Assembly (NCBI RefSeq): GCF_001870675.1
Contig: NZ_MEHT01000046.1
Coordinates: 1 to 64,000 of the forward strand
Reading direction: 5' to 3'
Length of the DNA: 64,000 bases
Source: Roseinatronobacter thiooxidans
Lineage (GTDB): Bacteria > Pseudomonadota > Alphaproteobacteria > Rhodobacterales > Rhodobacteraceae
In this document: one piece after another, positions 52,372 through 61,766 of the stretch
Position numbering within the stretch: position 1 is the stretch's first letter
Layout: every line of letters starts with the position of its first letter
Notes under the pieces: model-generated
The model's input: the letters and a program-made list of their open reading frames with translations, nothing else
What the model was told of the DNA's origin: nothing
The model's database searches: none
Made by a program: the position numbers and the translations under genes

Positions 52372-53715
52372 ATGAATGACCACGACAAACGCATTCCGCA
52401 GACCGTGCCGATCCAGTCCGCGACATTTACAAACCCCATCAACGCCGAAATCCGGCGGGCAGCGGCCACGGGCATTTACGACATTCGTGGCGGTGGTGCA
52501 AAGCGCCGCGTGCCGCATTTCGATGATCTGCTGTTTCTGGGCGCATCCATCAGCCGCTACCCGCTGGAAGGCTACCGCGAGAAATGCGACACGCGCGTGA
52601 CACTTGGCACGCGCTTCGCCAAGAAACCAATCGAGCTGGACATTCCCATCACCATTGCGGGCATGAGTTTTGGCGCGCTGTCGGCGCAGGCGAAAGAAGC
52701 GCTGGGGCGCGGGGCATCTGCGGCGGGCACCTCGACCACCACGGGCGACGGGGGCATGACGCCCGAAGAACGCGGCCATTCCACCAAGCTGGTCTATCAA
52801 TACCTGCCGTCCCGCTACGGGATGAACCCCGACGACCTGCGCCGCGCCGATGCGATTGAGATTGTCGTGGGCCAAGGCGCGAAACCGGGGGGCGGCGGCA
52901 TGCTTTTGGGGCAGAAAATTTCCGACCGCGTGGCCGAAATGCGCACGCTGCCCAAAGGAATTGACCAGCGGTCTGCCTGTCGTCACCCCGACTGGACAGG
53001 GCCGGACGATCTGGAAATCAAGATACTGGAGTTGCGCGAAATTACCGGCTGGCAAGCGCCGATCTATGTGAAAGTGGGCGGCACGCGGCCTTATTACGAC
53101 GTGGCGCTGGCGGTCAAGGCGGGCGCGGATGTGGTGGTGCTGGACGGCATGCAAGGCGGCACAGCGGCCACGCAGGATGTGTTCATCGAGAATGTGGGCC
53201 TGCCGACACTGGCCTGTATCCGCCCTGCCGTGCGCGCCCTGCAAGACCTTGGCCTGCACCGCGAGGTGCAGTTGATCGTCTCTGGCGGCATCCGCACCGG
53301 CGCGGATGTGGCCAAGGCCATGGCCTTGGGCGCGGATGCGGTGGCGATTGGCACGGCAGCCCTGATTGCACTGGGCGACAATGACCCGAAATGGGAGGCC
53401 GAGTATCAGAAACTTGGAACCACAACAGGGGCCTATGACGATTGGCACGAAGGGCGCGACCCGGCAGGCATTACCACCCAAGACCCGGATCTTGCCGCGC
53501 GCCTTGATCCGATCGAAGGCGGACGGCGGCTGCGCAACTACCTGAAGGTCATGACACTGGAAGCGCAGACCATCGCGCGCGCCTGCGGGCATAACCACCT
53601 GCACAATCTGGAACCCGAAGACCTGTGCGCCCTGACGATGGAGGCTGCGGCCATGGCGCAAATTCCACTGGCCGGCACGGATTGGTATCCGGGCAAACCC
53701 GGCACCAGCTACTGA
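52372..53715 (+). CDS. mgsC: N-methylglutamate synthase subunit C (GlxD-like)
   Basis: 447 residues of the FMN-dependent glutamate-synthase barrel (ITIAGMSFGALSAQAKEALG, GEGGM-like TTTGDGGMTPEERG, GQGAKPGGGGMLLGQKISD, MQGGTAATQDVFIENVGLPT, IVSGGIRTGADVAKAMALGA). The C-terminal part holds Cys residues (ARACGHNHLHNLEPEDLCAL) that could serve an iron-sulfur cluster. It transfers methylamine onto 2-oxoglutarate-derived glutamate to make N-methylglutamate. A strong terminator follows at 53722. Confidence 0.87.
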   Translation: MNDHDKRIPQTVPIQSATFTNPINAEIRRAAATGIYDIRGGGAKRRVPHFDDLLFLGASISRYPLEGYREKCDTRVTLGTRFAKKPIELDIPITIAGMSFGALSAQAKEALGRGASAAGTSTTTGDGGMTPEERGHSTKLVYQYLPSRYGMNPDDLRRADAIEIVVGQGAKPGGGGMLLGQKISDRVAEMRTLPKGIDQRSACRHPDWTGPDDLEIKILELREITGWQAPIYVKVGGTRPYYDVALAVKAGADVVVLDGMQGGTAATQDVFIENVGLPTLACIRPAVRALQDLGLHREVQLIVSGGIRTGADVAKAMALGADAVAIGTAALIALGDNDPKWEAEYQKLGTTTGAYDDWHEGRDPAGITTQDPDLAARLDPIEGGRRLRNYLKVMTLEAQTIARACGHNHLHNLEPEDLCALTMEAAAMAQIPLAGTDWYPGKPGTSY

Positions 53716-53721
53716 AACCCG

Positions 53722-53754
53722 CGCGGGTCAGACACTGTTCTGGCCCGCGTTTTT
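53722..53754 (+). terminator. Intrinsic terminator between mgsC and gmaS
   Basis: CGCGGGTCAG (53722-53731) pairs with CTGGCCCGCG (53740-53749) with one G-U, loop of 8 bases, followed directly by TTTTT and GCTTCT. It lies 7 bases after the mgsC stop and 37 before the gmaS start, so gmaS needs read-through, antitermination or a promoter squeezed into or before the hairpin. Confidence 0.85.
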
Positions 53755-53790
53755 GCTTCTGCAACACGCGACCAACAGGGACAGAACAGC

Positions 53791-55122
53791 ATGACACAAG
53801 ATCTTGCACAATTCGCAGCCGAACGCGGCGTCAAGTATTTTATGATCTCTTTCACCGACCTGTTCGGCGGGCAACGCGCGAAACTTGTGCCTGCGCAGGC
53901 CATTGCCGATATGCAGGAAGATGGCGCAGGCTTTGCGGGCTTTGCCACATGGCTGGACCTGACGCCCGCGCATCCCGATATGCTGGCCGTGCCAGACCCT
54001 TCATCCGTCATTCAACTGCCATGGAAGCCCGAAGTGGCATGGGTCGCCGCCGATTGCGTGATGGAGGGGCAGGATGTGGCCCAAGCCCCGCGCAATGTGC
54101 TGCGCCGCCAGATTGCCAAGGCCGCACAAGAAGGGCTGCATGTCAAAACCGGCATCGAGGCCGAATTCTTTTTGCTCACCCCCGATGGCAAACAGATTTC
54201 CGACCCGTTCGATACTGCCGAAAAGCCCTGCTATGACCAACAGGCCGTGATGCGCCGCTATGACGTGGTGCGCGAGATTTGCGATTACATGCTTGATCTG
54301 GGCTGGGGGCCGTACCAGACCGACCATGAAGACGCCAATGGCCAGTTTGAAATGAACTGGGAATTTGACGATGCGCTTGCCACGGCCGACAAGCACAGTT
54401 TCTTCAAGTTCATGGTCAAATCCGTGGCCGAAGCACATGGGCTGCGCGCCACATTCATGCCCAAACCCATTGAGGGGCTGACCGGCAATGGCTGCCATGT
54501 GCATGTCTCTGTCTGGGATGCACCGGGGCGGGGCAAGGGCAAGAATGCCTTTGCAACAGCTACAGGCGAAGGGCCAACCCGCGAATTGGGCCTGTCGGAT
54601 CAGGGCGCGTACTTCCTTGGCGGGATCATGAAACACGCCAGCGCCTTGGCCGCGATCACCAACCCCACCGTGAACAGCTACAAGCGCATCAATGCGCCAC
54701 GCACCCTGTCAGGGGCCACATGGGCGCCCAATTCCGTCACATGGACAGGCAACAACCGCACCCATATGGTGCGCGTGCCGGGGCCGGGGCGGTTTGAATT
54801 GCGCCTGCCCGATGGCGCGGCCAACCCCTACCTTTTGCAAGCCGTCATTATTGCGGCGGGGCTAAGCGGCATCCATTCCAAGGCCGATCCGGGCCAGCGC
54901 TGGGATATTGACATGTATGCTGAAGGCCACAAGGTAGAGGGCGCGCCAAAACTGCCGCTGAACCTGTTGGACGCGCTGCGCGCCTATGAGGCAGATGACG
55001 CGCTTATGGAGATGATGGGCGCGGAATTCTCGCAAGCCTTCCTGAAACTCAAGCGGCAGGAATGGAATTCCTTTGTGTCGCATTTCAGCCGGTGGGAACG
55101 GGAAAACACGCTCGACATCTGA
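53791..55122 (+). CDS. gmaS: Gamma-glutamylmethylamide synthetase (glutamine-synthetase type III-like)
   Basis: 443 residues of the glutamine-synthetase fold: DLTPAHPDMLAVPDPSSV, metal-site acids in KTGIEAEFFLLTPDG, NGQFEMNWEFDDALATADKH, and GLTGNGCHVHVSVWDAPGRG, and ATP-site NSYKRINAPRTLSGATWAPN. By family alone it could be GlnT. Because it closes an mgd-mgs cluster, the methylamine-ligating GmaS is the better call: ATP + glutamate + methylamine give gamma-glutamylmethylamide. It is separated from mgsC by a terminator and ends at a hairpin. Confidence 0.87.
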   Translation: MTQDLAQFAAERGVKYFMISFTDLFGGQRAKLVPAQAIADMQEDGAGFAGFATWLDLTPAHPDMLAVPDPSSVIQLPWKPEVAWVAADCVMEGQDVAQAPRNVLRRQIAKAAQEGLHVKTGIEAEFFLLTPDGKQISDPFDTAEKPCYDQQAVMRRYDVVREICDYMLDLGWGPYQTDHEDANGQFEMNWEFDDALATADKHSFFKFMVKSVAEAHGLRATFMPKPIEGLTGNGCHVHVSVWDAPGRGKGKNAFATATGEGPTRELGLSDQGAYFLGGIMKHASALAAITNPTVNSYKRINAPRTLSGATWAPNSVTWTGNNRTHMVRVPGPGRFELRLPDGAANPYLLQAVIIAAGLSGIHSKADPGQRWDIDMYAEGHKVEGAPKLPLNLLDALRAYEADDALMEMMGAEFSQAFLKLKRQEWNSFVSHFSRWERENTLDI

Positions 55123-55133
55123 CACAGCCCCCC

Positions 55134-55155
55134 AAGCCTGCCCCATATGGGGCTT
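55134..55155 (+). terminator. Palindromic hairpin after gmaS
   Basis: GCCCC-ATAT-GGGGC (55140-55153), extended by AAG/CTT at the base, starts 12 bases after the gmaS stop. No T-run, so a weak or factor-assisted end of the methylamine cluster. Confidence 0.5.
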
Positions 55156-55216
55156 GCCAAGCAGCCTGTCTGGGCCAGATATTGCAGGGCATCCCCAAAG
55201 CAAGGCGCAGAAGATC

Positions 55217-56323
55217 ATGGTGAACACCCCCCCTGTCGCAACAGGTCAGGCGCTGAAGCTGTTGCAGGCAGGCTGGGTGGCGCAGCGCGATCATGGCTTT
55301 CGTGCAAGCTGGATGCTGCATGGCCGCCCCGGCATAGGCAAGACCGAGATTGTCCAGAAATTCGCCCGTGACATTGGCGCGAAACTCTATGACCTGCGCC
55401 TGACCACGATAGAGCCGCAAGACCTGCGCGGCCTGCCCTTTTTCGACCTTGAAGCAAAGCGCACGGTCTGGTTCCGGCCCGAAGACCTGCCAGATGACCC
55501 CGATGCGCCTTCGGTCCTATTTCTGGATGAATTGACCGCCGCCGCCCCCCATCTGCAACCCACAGTCTATGGGTTGCTGCAAGAACGCCGCGTTGGGCCG
55601 CATAAATTGCCTGACAGCTGCTTTCTGATTGCAGCAGGCAATATGGTCGAAGATGGGGCCATCGCCTATGAAATGGGAACCGCCCTGTCAGACCGGCTGA
55701 TCCATCTGCGCCTTGGGGCCAGTGCCGATGACTGGCTGCGCAACTATGCTGTGCCCAATGCGTTGGACCCTGCGGTGATTGCCTTTATCCGCACGCGGCC
55801 CGATTGCCTTGACACGATCGAGGATGCCTTGCGCCGCGGCGAGATGATCGCCTGCACACCGCGGTCTTGGGCGCGGGTGTCGGAATTGATGCGCACGATC
55901 AAGGATCGCGGCTTACGCAACACGGCCATTGCAGGGGTCTTGGGCGAGAATGTCGCGGCAGAATTCCGGCTGATCGCCGAAGATATCGCGGCCACTGTCC
56001 AGCTAGAGGCGCTGTTGGATACCAAAGACCGCGCCGCCCTTTACCCCGCCTCAATGCATGGAATGACCGCGCTGGTTTATGCGCTGATCGCGCGGGCAGA
56101 TGCAGACAGCTTGCCCCTGATTATCGAGATCATGGCCGAATTGCGGGGGCTGGGCAGGCTGCGCGGCGCACCCTTTGACGCCATGCCACTGGCGGAACTC
56201 GGCACGCACGGGTTTGAAGTGCTGATCGCCAAAGCGTTGGAGCATGGCTGGCAGGAAACCTTCCTCACCTCGAACGCCTATGCCGCCTATGCGCGCGAAC
56301 GCGACGCGGCAGGCCTTGGCTGA
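55217..56323 (+). CDS. MoxR-type AAA+ ATPase
   Basis: 368 residues from ATG 55217. Walker A is LHGRPGIGKTEIVQKFA, Walker B PSVLFLDELTAAAPHLQP, and the sensor region CFLIAAGNMVEDGAIAYEMG. MoxR ATPases act with VWA-domain partners to remodel or load metal into target proteins. The VWA gene starts two bases downstream. It lies just after gmaS, but no direct link to methylamine use is shown. It is not CobS, which has different N-terminal and arginine-finger regions. Confidence 0.88.
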   Translation: MVNTPPVATGQALKLLQAGWVAQRDHGFRASWMLHGRPGIGKTEIVQKFARDIGAKLYDLRLTTIEPQDLRGLPFFDLEAKRTVWFRPEDLPDDPDAPSVLFLDELTAAAPHLQPTVYGLLQERRVGPHKLPDSCFLIAAGNMVEDGAIAYEMGTALSDRLIHLRLGASADDWLRNYAVPNALDPAVIAFIRTRPDCLDTIEDALRRGEMIACTPRSWARVSELMRTIKDRGLRNTAIAGVLGENVAAEFRLIAEDIAATVQLEALLDTKDRAALYPASMHGMTALVYALIARADADSLPLIIEIMAELRGLGRLRGAPFDAMPLAELGTHGFEVLIAKALEHGWQETFLTSNAYAAYARERDAAGLG

Positions 56324-56324
56324 G

Positions 56325-57593
56325 ATGCGCCACTCCCAGCGCGCAACCGCCGCCTTGCAGGCGCTGACCGAACAAGACCCCGCCTTGGCGGCGCTTGCCC
56401 TGTGGTGCCAGCACCGCGATGACGACCGAACGGCGCTGGCCGAAACTTGGGGCAGTGAAATCCGCTATGGTGCAGGTTTTGCCGCACTGCCCTTGCATGA
56501 ACAGACAGGTGTTGCGGGCCATCACATTTTGCATGTGGCCTTGCAGCATCCGGGCCGGATGCAGGCCATGGCCGACCGCATGGGGCCGGATTTCGCGCCA
56601 GACATCTGGCAGATCGGCTGCGATGCGCTGATAAACGAGGCACTTCTGGCCGCAGGTCATGCACTGCCCCGCCCTGCCCTGACCCTGTCGCGGCTGATGG
56701 AGTCCATTGGCGCAAAGTCAGACACCGCCCTGCTGGCCGAATGGGATGCGGAACGCCTGTATCACCGCCTTGTGCAAACGGGGGCCAGCGGCGGGCGGGG
56801 CGAGAGCACACGCAAGGACAGTGCCGCCCTGACGCGCGCCTATGCGCAAGACCAAGGGTTCCAGCCCGATTTCACGGCGGCAGACACAGCGGCAGAAGAT
56901 AGCGCAGCCCCCGACCAAGTTGATGCAGGCGACTGGCGCGCGCATCTGGCGCGCGCACTGGCAGCAGGGCGCATGGCCGGTGTGGGGCTTGGCGCGCTGG
57001 GGCTGCGGTTGGCGGACCTGCCGCAACCACACACCCCGTGGGAATTGGTGCTGCGCCGCCTGCTGCTGCGCGCCACACTGCAACGCCCCGCCCCCAGCAC
57101 CGCGCGCCCATCGCGCCGCTGGCTGGCGCAGGCGGGGCTGGCGGTGGGGTCCGGCGCGGCCCTGCCCGCATGGCAACCCCGCCTGCAAGCCCCCCAAGCC
57201 AGCCCTGCAATTGCGGTGGCACTGGATTGCTCTGGCTCGATCCCGACAGATATGCTGCGCCGCCTTGTGGCAGAGGCCAGCGGCATTGCGCGGCGCATGA
57301 CAGCACGCGTGACGCTGCTGGTGTTTGACGAGGAGATACGCCACGAGATCACGCTGGACCCTGCAAACTGGCGCCAAACCCTTGCCACGCTGGAGCTGCC
57401 CGAAGGCGGCGGCACCGATTTCCGCCCTGTTCTGGCACGCGCCAGCGCGCTGGGTGCCTCGGTTCTGGTCGTGCTAAGCGACCTCGATGGCCCCACGGGT
57501 GGCAAGCGCCCCGCCTGCCCTGTCATCTGGGCCAGCCCCGATTTGCAGCCCCGTGCCATGCCCTTTGGGCATGTCCTGTCACTCGCCCGCTGA
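56325..57593 (+). CDS. VWA-domain protein, DUF2201/metallopeptidase-like
   Basis: 422 residues from ATG 56325, one base after the ATPase stop. The N-terminal DUF2201-type domain contains GVAGHHILHVALQHPGRM, an HxxxH motif of predicted metallopeptidases. The C-terminal VWA domain (about 300-420) has the metal-ion site AVALDCSGSIPTDML (DxSxS), GGGTDFRPVL and VVLSDLDGPTGG. A MoxR-VWA pair usually forms a chaperone or metal-insertion complex. It overlaps the convergent unknown gene by 15 bases. Confidence 0.85.
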   Translation: MRHSQRATAALQALTEQDPALAALALWCQHRDDDRTALAETWGSEIRYGAGFAALPLHEQTGVAGHHILHVALQHPGRMQAMADRMGPDFAPDIWQIGCDALINEALLAAGHALPRPALTLSRLMESIGAKSDTALLAEWDAERLYHRLVQTGASGGRGESTRKDSAALTRAYAQDQGFQPDFTAADTAAEDSAAPDQVDAGDWRAHLARALAAGRMAGVGLGALGLRLADLPQPHTPWELVLRRLLLRATLQRPAPSTARPSRRWLAQAGLAVGSGAALPAWQPRLQAPQASPAIAVALDCSGSIPTDMLRRLVAEASGIARRMTARVTLLVFDEEIRHEITLDPANWRQTLATLELPEGGGTDFRPVLARASALGASVLVVLSDLDGPTGGKRPACPVIWASPDLQPRAMPFGHVLSLAR

Positions 57594-58265
57594 GCGCGCG
57601 GCCATCAGCGCAGCCATGCGCGCATGGGCCGACACTTGCACAGGCTCAAACGTCAGATCATGGATTTCAATCTTGCGGGCCAGCCCGATGCGTTGCAACT
57701 GCCGCTCGGTCAGAGGTGGCGCAAATAGCATGTCTGCAATCAACGCGCGCTCTCCCGCATCCAGCGCCAACAACTCTGGCCCCTCATCCGATTGCACCGA
57801 AACCAGCGACAAGGGCGCGACCCTTAGCAGATCGGATTGCTCGATCACCAGATGCAGGCAGCCCGACTGCAACCCGCGCCCCGCCGCAATCTTGGTCAGG
57901 ATCGCGCGGGCACGCGCGCGCAGCATATCCAGCCCGCTATCGGCCTGCGCGTCAGACACCAGCGCCGCGCGTTGCGCAGGCGTCGCACGCAGCAAGCGGG
58001 CCTCGACCAGATAAATCACAATCAGCATCAGGATCGGCGCTTTTGCGATGATGATGGCATAGTCCTGCCAGACCAGCGCGGCCACAACAAAAGGCAGCAA
58101 TGCCAGCGCATAGCGCAACACCTCGGTTTCGAACACAACACGCAGCCACAGCCGCCAGCCGCCCTGACGGGGCCATAAAATGGTGCGCCCCAGAAACCGC
58201 CGTGGCAACCAGCGGATATCCAGTGCGGTGCGGTTGGCGACAGTATCGGGGCAAAGAATGAACAT
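57579..58265 (-). CDS. Unknown membrane protein
   Basis: 228 residues, family not recognised. Two adjacent hydrophobic helices lie at about 50-70 (VLRYALALLPFVVAALVW) and 73-88 (AIIIAKAPILMLIVIYLV). An Arg/Ala-rich helical cytoplasmic-looking C-terminal part follows (RATPAQRAALVSDAQADSGL ... VQVSAHARMAALMAARSAGE). It is convergent with and slightly overlaps the VWA gene. It might belong to the MoxR-VWA module, but strand and overlap argue against one transcript. Confidence 0.72.
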   Translation of the reverse strand: MFILCPDTVANRTALDIRWLPRRFLGRTILWPRQGGWRLWLRVVFETEVLRYALALLPFVVAALVWQDYAIIIAKAPILMLIVIYLVEARLLRATPAQRAALVSDAQADSGLDMLRARARAILTKIAAGRGLQSGCLHLVIEQSDLLRVAPLSLVSVQSDEGPELLALDAGERALIADMLFAPPLTERQLQRIGLARKIEIHDLTFEPVQVSAHARMAALMAARSAGE

Positions 58266-58418
58266 GGGGTGATTATGGTGCAGAATCCTGCGCCATCAAG
58301 CCTGCTTGCCGCGCAGATCGTGCGATTGCGGCCAGATTGACCTTGCCTGCGTTTGTCACATCTTGAACAAGATGTGCAGACCGACGGAACAGGCGGCCAT
58401 TTGTGGATCAGGGGTGTG

Positions 58419-59144
58419 ATGACGGGTTCAGGGAAAATTTGCCTGCTGACAGGGGCCTCGCATGGTTTGGGGCTGGCATTGGCGCAGGAACTTGTTGCGC
58501 GCGGCTATCAGGTACTGGGCACGGGCCGCAGGCCGCATGCAGAGTTGCCAGCGGATTTCCCCGATTGCGCCTATCTTCCGGTCGATCTGACGCAGGCGGA
58601 TGCAGCGCCGCGCATTGCCGCGTGGTGCGCGCGGCAGGTGGCAGGCCCCCTGCCCCTTGCCATTCTGAATGCAGGCGCAGGGCGCTATCGCCCGCTATCG
58701 GATGAAACCGCCGCCGAGATGGCAGAGGTGCTTCAGATCAATTTCGATGCGAATGTGCAGCTTGCCCAAGCGCTACACCCCAAATTGCAAGGCGGCACGC
58801 TTGGGTTGATCGGCTCTGTCGCGCATAAGGGGGCGGCGGGAATGCCGGTTTATGCCGCCAGCAAGGGCGCACTGGACGGGTTCGGGCGTGCCTTGGCGGA
58901 AGAATGGCGCGGTACAGTGCGGGTGCGAGTGCTGCACCCCGGCCCCGTTGCAACCGGCATGTCAGAGCGCGCGGGCCGCCCGCGCGATATGATAGACAGC
59001 CTGTTCCTGTCACCGCGCGCGGTGGCCATGACACTGCTGGACCGGCTGAACAGCACGCGCGGGCCAGACAGACAGGTTGTCTCATTCGCGCAAGTGGGCG
59101 GCCATATGCTGTGGCGCAAACTGGCGGGGGGGGCTGGGCGATGA
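58419..59144 (+). CDS. Short-chain dehydrogenase/reductase
   Basis: 241 residues from ATG 58419, after AGGGGTG; an upstream ATG at 58353 is less likely. Cofactor loop LLTGASHGLGLALAQELVAR (TGxxxGxG), NAG (LAILNAGAGRY), catalytic Ser and YxxxK (VYAASKGALDGFGRAL). A classical NAD(P)-dependent SDR with unknown substrate. The stop overlaps the next SDR start (ATGA), so the two form a pair and may act in one pathway or as a heteromer. Confidence 0.9.
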   Translation: MTGSGKICLLTGASHGLGLALAQELVARGYQVLGTGRRPHAELPADFPDCAYLPVDLTQADAAPRIAAWCARQVAGPLPLAILNAGAGRYRPLSDETAAEMAEVLQINFDANVQLAQALHPKLQGGTLGLIGSVAHKGAAGMPVYAASKGALDGFGRALAEEWRGTVRVRVLHPGPVATGMSERAGRPRDMIDSLFLSPRAVAMTLLDRLNSTRGPDRQVVSFAQVGGHMLWRKLAGGAGR

Positions 59145-59893
59145 ATGTCTTGCTGACAGGGGCGGCCAGCGGGCTGGGGGCAGCACTGTTGCGTGCCTGC
59201 ATTGCGCGGGGCGACAGTGTTTGCGTGATTGATATAGATGCGCGCCCGCCCAACCTGCCCGACACGGTAACATGGCTGCAACATGATCTGTCCGACACGG
59301 ACCCTGCCTTATGGGACAGAATTGCAGATGCAATCGCACAGCAAGACCCGTTCGATCTGACGGTCCTTTGCGCGGGGATAAGCGCGACCGGCCCTTTCGA
59401 GACCATCAGCGCCCATGCCCACCAACAGGTCAGCCGCATCAACCTGCATGCGCCGATGCGGCTTTGCCTGATCTTGCAGCAGCGCGGCGCGCTGGCACAG
59501 GGGGGACGGCTGGTCTTTGTGGCGTCGCTGTCATGCTTCACCGGATATCCGGGGGCAGCCAGCTACGGGGCCAGCAAAGACGGGCTGGCGGCCTTTGCGC
59601 GGTCCTTGCGCAGACCCATGCGGCGCGCGGGCGTGGCGGTGCAGCTGCTATGCCCCGGCCCGATGGACACGCCCCACGCCACCCGCTACGCCCCGAAAGG
59701 CGCGCGCGCAGACCGGCGCATCGCGCCACAGACCGTGGCGCAGATGGTGCTGGATGCGCCGCGCGCGCGTTTTGTGCTGGTGCCGGGGGCTGGCGCGAAG
59801 CTGGCGGCCCTTCTGGGCCGCCTTGCGCCTGCCATGATGACCCGCATCATGGGGCGGGTGCTGTTTGCCAAACTCAAGGACCAACCGCGCTGA
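59141..59893 (+). CDS. Short-chain dehydrogenase/reductase, second of pair
   Basis: 250 residues from ATG 59141. Cofactor loop LLTGAASGLGAALLRACIAR, then VLCAGISATGPF, and the active-site region LVFVASLSCFTGYPGAASYG ASKDGLAAFAR with Ser, Tyr and Lys in the right places. The C-terminal ~40 residues are hydrophobic and basic (PGAGAKLAALLGRLAPAMMT RIMGRVLF) and could touch a membrane. Substrate unknown. Confidence 0.9.
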   Translation: MNVLLTGAASGLGAALLRACIARGDSVCVIDIDARPPNLPDTVTWLQHDLSDTDPALWDRIADAIAQQDPFDLTVLCAGISATGPFETISAHAHQQVSRINLHAPMRLCLILQQRGALAQGGRLVFVASLSCFTGYPGAASYGASKDGLAAFARSLRRPMRRAGVAVQLLCPGPMDTPHATRYAPKGARADRRIAPQTVAQMVLDAPRARFVLVPGAGAKLAALLGRLAPAMMTRIMGRVLFAKLKDQPR

Positions 59894-59897
59894 AAGG

Positions 59898-61766
59898 TCA
59901 CTTCGCGCGGTTGATCCCCCTGAAGCGCGCACGCGCGCGGGGGTCTTTGTCGAACAAGGCCGCCAGTTGTTCTGTCATGGCACCCGCCAGTTGCTCGACA
60001 TCCGTGATTGTGACCGCGCGCTGGTAATAGCGCGTGACATCATGGCCAATGCCGATGGCCAGCAATTCCACAGCCTTGCGCCGCTCCACCATGGCGATCA
60101 CATCGCGCAGGTGTTTTTCAAGGTAATTGGCAGCATTCACCGACAGGGTTGAATCGTCCACCGGTGCACCGTCAGAGATGACCATCAGAATGCGCCGCGC
60201 CTCTGGCCGGGCCATCATACGCCGATGCGCCCATTCCAGCGCCTCGCCGTCGATGTTTTCTTTCAGCAACCCTTCTTTCATCATCAGGCCCAGATTGGGG
60301 CGCACGCGCCGCCATGGCGCATCGGCCTGTTTATAGATGATATGGCGCAAGTCATTCAGGCGGCCCGGTTGCAGGCTGCGCCCCTCTTGCAGCCAGCGTT
60401 CGCGCGATTGCCCGCCCTTCCATGCGCGGGTGGTGAAGCCCAAAATCTCGACCTTGACGTTGCAGCGTTCCAGCGTGCGGGCCAGAACATCTGCGCAGAT
60501 CGCGGCAATTGAAATGGGCCGCCCGCGCATGGAGCCGGAATTGTCCAGAAGCAGCGTCACCACTGTGTCGCGGAATTCGGTGTCCTTTTCCTGTTTGAAT
60601 GACAGCGGCGTGGTGGGGTTGGCCACCACGCGCGCAAGGCGGCCTGCGTCCAGAATCCCCTCTTCCAGATCGAACAACCAAGAGCGGTTTTGCTGCGCTT
60701 GCAGGCGGCGCTGCAATTTATTTGCCAAACGCGACACAGCCCCTTTCAGCGGGTCAAGCTGCTGGTCAAGATAGGCGCGCAAGCGTTCCAGTTCCGCCGG
60801 TTCGGCCAGATCTTCGGCGCGCACTTCTTCATCAAAAGCGGTGCTGAACACTTTGTAATCTGCGCTGGCGTCCGAGTGGGGGGGCGGCGCGGGCGGGTCC
60901 AGCGGGGCGTCGGCCTCTGGCATCTGGGCCTCGTCGGACATCTCGTCTTCCGAATCAGTGTCGAGGGCGACATCGGCCTGCGCGCTGTCCTGCGCGGGGC
61001 TATCTTCGTCGCTGTCTTCGTCTGACTGGTCATCCTGCCCTTGGCTGTCGGGGTTTTCGGGGTCTTCTGTCTGCTCTTCTGCGTCGTCCTCGCTGGCCTC
61101 GTCCTCATCGCCGGTCTGATCAGGGTCTTCGCCAAGCTGGTCGCCATAGCCCAAATCGTCGATCATCTTGCGGGCAAACCGTGCGAAAGCACCCTGATCG
61201 GCCAGCACCTTTTCCAGACCCTCCAGCGTGCCGCCCGCGCGTTCCTCGATAAAACCGCGCCACAGGTCCAGCACATGGCTGGCGCCTTCAGGCAGCTCGC
61301 GGCCCGTTGCCAATTGGCGGATCATATAGGACGCAGCCACGGACAAGGGCGCATCCTGCCGGTCGCGGATCTGGCTGTAGCCCTTGCGCGTGGCTTCATG
61401 CGCGATGCGCGCGTCAATATTCTTGGAGGTGCCGGGCATATGGCGCGCGCCCACGGCCTCGCAGCGGGCCTCTTCCATCGCCTGATACAGGTCGCGCGCC
61501 ATCTGGCCTTGGGGCATGTAGCGGGCATGCAGGGCATCGTTATGGTAGCGGTGCCGCAGCGCAAGCGTATCGGCAGTGCCCCGCGCCAGCAGCACCTCGT
61601 CGCGGGTCATGCGGCGGGTGACCTGCGGCAGGCGCATGGCGTCCCCGCTCATACCGGGGGGATCGACAGAATAAGTCACTGTCAGATCACGCGCATCCGC
61701 CATGGTGCGCGCGGCCTCGGAGAGTGCCTTCTTGAAAGGGTCGGCAGGGTTGTCAGTGCGGGTCAT
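59898..61766 (-). CDS. cobT: Cobaltochelatase subunit CobT
   Basis: 622 residues from ATG 61766 ([20 protein letters not shown]). Helical N-terminal part, then an unusually acidic linker (about 215-300, long Asp/Glu/Ser/Gln runs such as [20 protein letters not shown]). The C-terminal VWA domain has the MIDAS motif [14 protein letters not shown]. CobT works with CobS (AAA+) and CobN to insert cobalt in aerobic cobalamin synthesis. Neither CobS nor CobN is in the window; the MoxR-VWA pair nearby is a different module of the same general design. Confidence 0.92.
   Translation of the reverse strand: MTRTDNPADPFKKALSEAARTMADARDLTVTYSVDPPGMSGDAMRLPQVTRRMTRDEVLLARGTADTLALRHRYHNDALHARYMPQGQMARDLYQAMEEARCEAVGARHMPGTSKNIDARIAHEATRKGYSQIRDRQDAPLSVAASYMIRQLATGRELPEGASHVLDLWRGFIEERAGGTLEGLEKVLADQGAFARFARKMIDDLGYGDQLGEDPDQTGDEDEASEDDAEEQTEDPENPDSQGQDDQSDEDSDEDSPAQDSAQADVALDTDSEDEMSDEAQMPEADAPLDPPAPPPHSDASADYKVFSTAFDEEVRAEDLAEPAELERLRAYLDQQLDPLKGAVSRLANKLQRRLQAQQNRSWLFDLEEGILDAGRLARVVANPTTPLSFKQEKDTEFRDTVVTLLLDNSGSMRGRPISIAAICADVLARTLERCNVKVEILGFTTRAWKGGQSRERWLQEGRSLQPGRLNDLRHIIYKQADAPWRRVRPNLGLMMKEGLLKENIDGEALEWAHRRMMARPEARRILMVISDGAPVDDSTLSVNAANYLEKHLRDVIAMVERRKAVELLAIGIGHDVTRYYQRAVTITDVEQLAGAMTEQLAALFDKDPRARARFRGINRAK

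Noticed and set aside
55217-56323. CobS subunit of cobaltochelatase, as cobT is in the window
   Set aside because: The ATPase lacks CobS-type terminal regions, lies on the other strand from cobT and is paired with its own VWA protein.
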